Shown here: one piece after another, positions 7,395 to 11,081 of the stretch
Layout of the letters: the number at the start of each line of letters is the position of its first letter
Numbering within the stretch: the first letter of the stretch is position 1
DNA from: a candidate division WWE3 bacterium
GTDB lineage: Bacteria > Patescibacteriota > WWE3 > UBA101185 > UBA10185
DNA length: 11,081 nt
Direction: 5' to 3'
NCBI GenBank assembly: GCA_020427865.1
Contig: JAGQNX010000051.1
Location: 1 to 11,081, forward strand
Translations under genes and position numbers: made by a program
Notes under the pieces: generated by a model
What the model saw: the letters and a program-made list of their open reading frames with translations, nothing else
What the model was told of the DNA's origin: nothing
The model's database searches: none

Positions 7395-8457
7395 TAAATA
7401 AATCCATAAAATAGTAAACTGAATAACCACGAAACAACCTGTATGGTTGCTCCACCCATAATTTTACCTCATTAAATAGGTTTTCAATACCTAATTCGCC
7501 AAATTTATTTCTAAAATGCTCAAAGTTTACAACATAACTCGGAAGATATTTATATGCCCCCTGTTTAACATAAAGTGACTTTGAAAGTTTAGCACCCGAC
7601 CAATCGGTAATTAAAGGGGCATATATTATCATGGGTAAATCTTTAGCTTTATATCCTAGTAATGATGCGGGTTTGTATAACATTTGTTCCTGATAAAATC
7701 CTGCATAGTCGCTACCTGTAACTCTTAACCATTCGTATTCAAGTTCATTATTTTGATTATCTATTGAATAAGCTATTGCCCTAATAAGATTTCTTAGTGG
7801 GGTATTGTATTCAAACACATCACTATTCTCAAATGAAGTTTCAAACCAACCATGTTCTGGACAAAAACTTTTTATGCCCTGTGGCTCAATAACTGTATTT
7901 ATAGAATGTTTGTCTGTTAATCCGCACTTTTGACATGCAACCCTCATTCTTAATTTTTCATTATCAGGGTCTAGTATTCTGGCTAGTGCATCTTTTTTTG
8001 CTGAAACTTCTTTAAGTATATTAGATATAGTTGGTTGTTTATTGAAGTCGCTTTGTTTTCTTACTATATAAGCTACATTAGTTAGTGACATTAATTTTTC
8101 TAATAATTCGTGATACTGTCCAAGGTATTGGTCTGCAACGCCTGTATCTCTAAGACTTAGTTGATAACGCACATCATCAATTGTTTTTGATTCGGCGGGT
8201 GCTGTGTCTATAACCTCAAATAATACCTCGGCGTCTTTATTGGTCTCTGATTTAATCTTTTCTGCAAGAGCAAAGGCTAAGGAAAAAACTGTTAATGTTC
8301 CAAAATGAGGTGACGAGTTTGGTTGTGCTCCAATGCTAATTCTTACTTTGTTTTTAGTTAACTGTTTTGAGAGCCACTTTACTATGTCTTCTTCAAAGAC
8401 ATATGAAGCTCCCCCTAAAGGGTTATGTACTTGGCCATCATGTTCTAAAATAGGCAT
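7381..8457 (-). CDS. Class I aminoacyl-tRNA synthetase-like protein (LysRS-I type core, no anticodon domain)
   Basis: The 358-residue protein has the Rossmann catalytic core of class I aminoacyl-tRNA synthetases. HIGH appears as PHFGT (50-54, in GAQPNSSPHFGTL) and KMSKS as KLSKS (290-294, in SGAKLSKSLYVKQ). Between them is a zinc-ribbon-like insert with C175-x2-C178 and C199-x2-H202, and a W-L-R-V-T-G-S-D segment (243-250) at the place of the G-x-D element. The layout resembles class I lysyl-tRNA synthetase, but that enzyme is usually about 500 residues or longer and ends in a helical anticodon-binding domain. Here only about 64 residues follow KLSKS. Activation of an amino acid as adenylate is plausible; tRNA specificity is not evident. 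Known truncated paralogues such as GluQ-RS and EpmA modify a tRNA base or a protein. The gene heads an operon with two ASCH genes and is unlikely to be the housekeeping LysRS. A TGA stop overlaps the next start. Confidence 0.8.
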   Translation of the reverse strand: MPILEHDGQVHNPLGGASYVFEEDIVKWLSKQLTKNKVRISIGAQPNSSPHFGTLTVFSLAFALAEKIKSETNKDAEVLFEVIDTAPAESKTIDDVRYQLSLRDTGVADQYLGQYHELLEKLMSLTNVAYIVRKQSDFNKQPTISNILKEVSAKKDALARILDPDNEKLRMRVACQKCGLTDKHSINTVIEPQGIKSFCPEHGWFETSFENSDVFEYNTPLRNLIRAIAYSIDNQNNELEYEWLRVTGSDYAGFYQEQMLYKPASLLGYKAKDLPMIIYAPLITDWSGAKLSKSLYVKQGAYKYLPSYVVNFEHFRNKFGELGIENLFNEVKLWVEQPYRLFRGYSVYYFMDLFNDGK

Positions 8458-8498
8458 TGTTAAGTTTTATGTTGGGCCTAATTTATAAAATCCTTGTC

Positions 8499-8507
8499 AT
8501 TATAGCA
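8499..8507 (-). promoter_or_regulatory. Extended -10 promoter of the synthetase-like/ASCH operon
   Basis: The minus strand reads TGCTATAAT (8507-8499), a perfect extended -10 element, 41 bases before the ATG at 8457. The position expected for -35 (8522-8527) reads AAGTAA, a poor match, which is common for extended -10 promoters. The leader of about 34 bases has no Shine-Dalgarno. Confidence 0.55.
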
Positions 8508-8510
8508 TCA

Positions 8511-8540
8511 AAGGGGCATTTTTACTTAATAATGCCTTTT
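8511..8540 (+). repeat. Inverted repeat (hairpin) over the operon promoter region
   Basis: Arms at 8511-8520 and 8531-8540 pair over ten positions, with a GGCATT/AATGCC core plus two G-T wobbles and two A-T pairs, around a ten-base loop. The wobbles pair only in a plus-strand transcript. It could be a weak terminator with a short T-run, or an operator spanning the -35 region of the minus-strand promoter. The stop codon of the possible remnant at 8526 lies in its loop. Confidence 0.25.
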
Positions 8541-8657
8541 GCTTTCAAACTCTGGATACATTGGAACAAAGGTGTCATTTTCAAGTATTGCGGTTCTAAA
8601 CTCACTTAGAAAGCTACCCCAGACAATCAACCACACGCCGTAGGCACCACACTCAAC
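8526..8657 (-). pseudogene. Possible C-terminal gene remnant in the divergent intergenic region
   Basis: The minus strand carries a 43-codon open stretch bounded by TAA at 8660-8658 and TAA at 8528-8526. It reads like the end of a real protein: CGAYGVWLIVWGSFL, then SEFRTAILENDTFV and PMYPEFESKRHY. It has no start codon with a ribosome binding site; a GTG occurs inside. I do not recognise a family. It may be what is left of a gene truncated when the neighbouring cassettes arrived. Chance opening in a short stretch cannot be excluded. The remainder of the 287-base gap between the flanking divergent genes holds their two promoters and the inverted repeat. Confidence 0.3.
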
Positions 8658-8672
8658 TTATAAAACTCAATC

Positions 8673-8701
8673 TTTACTAACAAAATAATCCACTGTATAA
8701 A
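8673..8701 (+). promoter_or_regulatory. Promoter of the HxxxDG acyltransferase-like gene
   Basis: TTTACT (8673-8678; four of six matches to TTGACA) and TATAAA (8696-8701) are separated by exactly 17 bases. The predicted transcript start near 8708 lies just before the only strong Shine-Dalgarno sequence in the window. Confidence 0.5.
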
Positions 8702-8715
8702 AGCAAAGTCATTTT

Positions 8716-8723
8716 AGAGGTGA
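8716..8723 (+). promoter_or_regulatory. Strong Shine-Dalgarno AGAGGTGA, oddly placed
   Basis: AGAGGTGA lies 21 bases before the ATG at 8745, too far for normal use. The only in-frame near-start codon at suitable distance is ATT at 8733, nine bases after the motif; an in-frame TAG at 8730-8732 lies directly before it. Either the ATT is a rare start codon, as in infC, adding four residues, or the motif is coincidental or regulatory. Confidence 0.35.
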
Positions 8724-8744
8724 CAAAATTAGATTCTAAAAAAT

Positions 8745-10373
8745 ATGTATAACACAGAAAACACTCAAGATAGCGTAGAGCTAGAAGTACCAACGTCATG
8801 GGTGGAATTAACCTTATCCAAAGTTGAAAATGCTCTTATTAAAGGTGCAGGCAATTTATCTCACAAAATACACGCAGGACTAACAGGAGAAGAAAGAGAA
8901 CAAGCAGACTACATTAGAGCACTAGCTGAAGAACAATTGTTTCCAAAAGAAGAAGCAGAAACAAATGAAAGTTTAGCAGATTTTACTGTAGGACTTTATA
9001 TTTTACTGGGTAAAATTGCGCAATTGCGTGGTGAACTTGCAGACATGTGCACAAGTAACGTTGTAGACAAAAATACAGTGTGGGAATACTACTTAAGTGT
9101 AAGAGAAAAAGCATATCGACCGATGAATATAACTATTGAATCTGGAGAAAACATACCAATGGACCCCATTAGTATGGCAGAAGTTGCACTCTTATGGTTA
9201 GCACGCAACAGTAGTAAATATAAAAACCAACCCCTAGATTGCGTATTCGGACACAATACGGATACCTTTGACCCAAGACTACCTACTAATAGTTATAGAG
9301 CAGCAGTTAGACTTAACAATGGGAACTATAAAATTATACAAATAAATCCTGATTTAATAAGGGACAAAGAGCAACTAAATATAACTAACCCTAATTTATT
9401 CTTAGTAGAAAACGAAGAAGTGCCCAACCCACAAAATGTGCAGCTGGTGGTAGACAATAGGGCAATTTCTCCGGGATATGGTTTTGAAGTTAACTTACAA
9501 GTAGACTCAGCACCTTTAGGACTAGCCAGTACCAACGAAGGTTTAATTACACTTAATGTAGACCACTTATTTATGGATGGTGTAGCCACAGTAGAGTTAG
9601 CATGGTATCTAGCAAAATACACTAAATCTTGCAACACAAATACAAAACTACAACCAGAAACTACCGGAACACATTATAGACCAGTATTATTACTAGAAGA
9701 TTTGGCACCAACATTAAATAAATTATCTACAACACAGATGATCTCAGCATATGCTCGTACTATGCTAGACCCTAGAATAGGATTTTCAGAATGTGATACT
9801 GTTCTTATCCCACAAATTGAGGCTAAAAACGAACAAGGAATACCAAATCAAAATCAACGCATGCAACCTACAGCCTTAAAACTAAGAGACCTAGCCCAAG
9901 CACACATGCCCAACAGCCCCGCAAAACAACAACTTAAAGGATCAAGAACAGATATGAATTCTTCTGGACTATATCACGCATTAAAAGTAGCAAATGATCC
10001 AAGAATACCTAAAGTAGTACAAAGTACATTAGTAAAAGTCGCACATAAAATACCTGTAATTGGTCCAATTGGAAGAGCCCTTAATGGTGTTGGTTTAATA
10101 TCTACACCTGCACTACCCATAATAGAAGAAAGTGAAAATTGTTTTTATGGACAACCCCAAAGAAATGGAGAAAATTGCTTGATGATGGGAAACACGATAG
10201 TCAGCCAAGCAGAAGTTGCCTTTAACATAACTGCTATGCCAAATGAAGCTGGCGTTATAAGTTATGGATTAGCAGGAACTCCCGATGTTGTTACTCAGGG
10301 AGATTTAGTATTATTTGCACGAATTCTAGAGCAAAATGCAGCTAGTCTGTTATGTGAAGTAAATAGAAATTAA
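8745..10373 (+). CDS. HxxxDG-motif acyltransferase-like protein (CAT/condensation-domain superfamily)
   Basis: The 542-residue protein carries HLFMDG (274-279) in the strand-helix context ITLNVDHLFMDGVATVELAWYL. This is the HxxxDG catalytic motif of the CoA-dependent acyltransferase superfamily: chloramphenicol acetyltransferase, dihydrolipoyl acyltransferase E2, non-ribosomal peptide condensation domains and wax ester synthases. His274 would be the general base. The N-terminal 130 residues are acidic and helical with no known domain. The C-terminal segment (VAFNITAMPNEAGVISYGLAG and LVLFARILEQ, about 490-530) resembles the closing strand and helix of a second such lobe, so a two-lobed monomer as in condensation domains is plausible. 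There is no lipoyl or carrier domain and no signal peptide. The gene lies 70 bases before an MFS transporter, suggesting production or modification and export of a small molecule. The acyl donor and acceptor are unknown. ATG 8745 is assumed; see the ribosome binding site note. Confidence 0.6.
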   Translation: MYNTENTQDSVELEVPTSWVELTLSKVENALIKGAGNLSHKIHAGLTGEEREQADYIRALAEEQLFPKEEAETNESLADFTVGLYILLGKIAQLRGELADMCTSNVVDKNTVWEYYLSVREKAYRPMNITIESGENIPMDPISMAEVALLWLARNSSKYKNQPLDCVFGHNTDTFDPRLPTNSYRAAVRLNNGNYKIIQINPDLIRDKEQLNITNPNLFLVENEEVPNPQNVQLVVDNRAISPGYGFEVNLQVDSAPLGLASTNEGLITLNVDHLFMDGVATVELAWYLAKYTKSCNTNTKLQPETTGTHYRPVLLLEDLAPTLNKLSTTQMISAYARTMLDPRIGFSECDTVLIPQIEAKNEQGIPNQNQRMQPTALKLRDLAQAHMPNSPAKQQLKGSRTDMNSSGLYHALKVANDPRIPKVVQSTLVKVAHKIPVIGPIGRALNGVGLISTPALPIIEESENCFYGQPQRNGENCLMMGNTIVSQAEVAFNITAMPNEAGVISYGLAGTPDVVTQGDLVLFARILEQNAASLLCEVNRN

Positions 10374-10401
10374 TAGCACTCTTAACAACACATAAACACT
10401 A

Positions 10402-10407
10402 TATAAT
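10402..10407 (+). promoter_or_regulatory. -10 box of the MFS transporter gene
   Basis: A perfect TATAAT lies 36 bases before the ATG at 10444 in the 70-base gap after the acyltransferase-like gene. No convincing -35 box or terminator is seen in the gap, so the transporter may be transcribed both from here and by read-through. Confidence 0.4.
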
Positions 10408-10443
10408 CAGACTAACCATCAATATTCTGCTAAAATCTCTTGC

Positions 10444-11081
10444 ATGAAAACCATGCTGCTTGCAACTACACAAAGTAAACAAAATGCTGTTGTTTATGTG
10501 GCAACACAATTATTGCATTCTCTAATGTTTACAATCCCTGTGTGGATTGTGTTTTACCAATCACGTATATCAGTTTGGGAGATCTCATTTTTAGTGACAC
10601 TTCAGTATGCTGTTCAAATGATTTTAGAACTTCCAAGTGGAGCTCTAGCAGATATGATCGGAAGAAAAAGCACAGCAATACTAGCTTTTGTTATTGGAGC
10701 AGTAGGATTTTTAGCATTTCCTTGGGCTGTAAATCTTTTGCATTTTAGTTTGATTATTATACTTGTGGGTGCATCTGATGCATTTAGATCAGGTTCAGAG
10801 GAAGCACTTCTATATGATTCATTTAAACAAGCTAACAACGAAACAGGATATAGTAAGACATATAATGATGGAAACCTAATTTATCAAGTAGGATTGATTA
10901 CAGGAACAGCATTAGGAGGCTATTTGTACAGCTATAACAATGTTATTCCATTTGTGGCTTACGGTATAATGCTACTTTTTGCATCAATACTAAGTTTATT
11001 TTATATAGAACCTAAACTAGATACTGAAAAGTTTTCATTAAGTGGTTATAAAAGACAAATTACAGAGGGAGTTAAAGAAGC
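10444..11081 (+). CDS. Major facilitator superfamily transporter, N-terminal half (runs off the window)
   Basis: An open frame from ATG 10444 runs without a stop to the window edge, giving 212 residues plus a partial codon. It is a membrane protein with about six hydrophobic segments (roughly residues 15-38, 45-65, 77-97, 99-113, 146-162 and 165-187), as expected for the N-terminal bundle of a 12-helix MFS carrier. The loop 2-3 signature G-x-L-A-D-x-x-G-R-K is present as GALADMIGRK (66-75). The segment DAFRSGSEEALLYDSF (112-127) is typical of MFS efflux-type proteins between helices 4 and 5. The substrate is unknown; drug or metabolite export is the common role of this group. An alternative ATG at 10453 would shorten it by three residues. 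There is no Shine-Dalgarno. It lies 70 bases after the acyltransferase-like gene on the same strand, and the two may work together. Confidence 0.88.
   Translation, partial: MKTMLLATTQSKQNAVVYVATQLLHSLMFTIPVWIVFYQSRISVWEISFLVTLQYAVQMILELPSGALADMIGRKSTAILAFVIGAVGFLAFPWAVNLLHFSLIIILVGASDAFRSGSEEALLYDSFKQANNETGYSKTYNDGNLIYQVGLITGTALGGYLYSYNNVIPFVAYGIMLLFASILSLFYIEPKLDTEKFSLSGYKRQITEGVKE

Noticed and set aside
7381..8457. Housekeeping lysyl-tRNA synthetase
   Set aside because: The protein is too short, lacks the anticodon-binding domain and is in an operon with ASCH genes. It cannot be fully excluded without the rest of the genome.
8511..8540. Rho-independent terminator of a minus-strand gene
   Set aside because: The wobble pairs become mismatches on that strand and only a short T-run follows. 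It is listed as an inverted repeat only.
9326..9637. Minus-strand open frame inside the HxxxDG gene, and others at 10614-10838 (minus) and 10542-10748 (plus)
   Set aside because: They lie over genes with recognisable motifs (HLFMDG, GALADMIGRK) in another frame and are shadows.

Overview
The window is AT-rich bacterial DNA in the standard code. TGG is read as Trp, and TGA appears only as a terminator, never inside a clear reading frame. Most genes lack a Shine-Dalgarno sequence and start behind short A/T-rich leaders. A 54-residue helical protein at 6450-6614 resembles a small family I remember as common in Candidate Phyla Radiation (Patescibacteria) genomes. Together these suggest a CPR-type bacterium. 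That placement is an inference, since no rRNA, tRNA or ribosomal gene is present. I see no transposase, integrase, CRISPR array or RNA gene.

The left 8.4 kb lies almost entirely on the minus strand and looks like a defence or accessory island. Reading it in the direction of transcription (right to left), it starts with a tight three-gene operon: a LysRS-I-like class I aminoacyl-tRNA-synthetase core without an anticodon-binding domain (7381-8457), followed by two small ASCH/PUA-like genes (6975-7394 and 6611-6973). A small plus-strand gene comes next, divergent from a DUF2779 gene (4974-6398) that fuses a Cas4-like PD-(D/E)xK nuclease to a DnaQ-like DEDDy exonuclease. Then come an intact type III restriction-modification pair, mod (3121-4890) and res (566-3115). 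At the left edge is a gene broken by two in-frame stops and a one-base frameshift (1-495). That broken gene still has a promoter, with a TACTGCCC element that recurs in the mod leader.

The right 2.6 kb is on the plus strand. After a divergent intergenic region, which holds a possible gene remnant, there is a 542-residue protein with an HxxxDG acyltransferase motif (8745-10373). A major facilitator transporter follows from 10444 and runs off the window.

Mod protects host DNA and Res cleaves unprotected DNA, and the DUF2779 nuclease sits next to them, perhaps as a DNA-processing partner. The synthetase-like/ASCH/ASCH operon is the least explained and most interesting part. It pairs an apparently intact aminoacyl-adenylate-forming core with two proteins of a fold that binds or edits RNA or modified bases. 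This fits amino-acid transfer to RNA or to a modified nucleobase, but no substrate can be read from the sequence.
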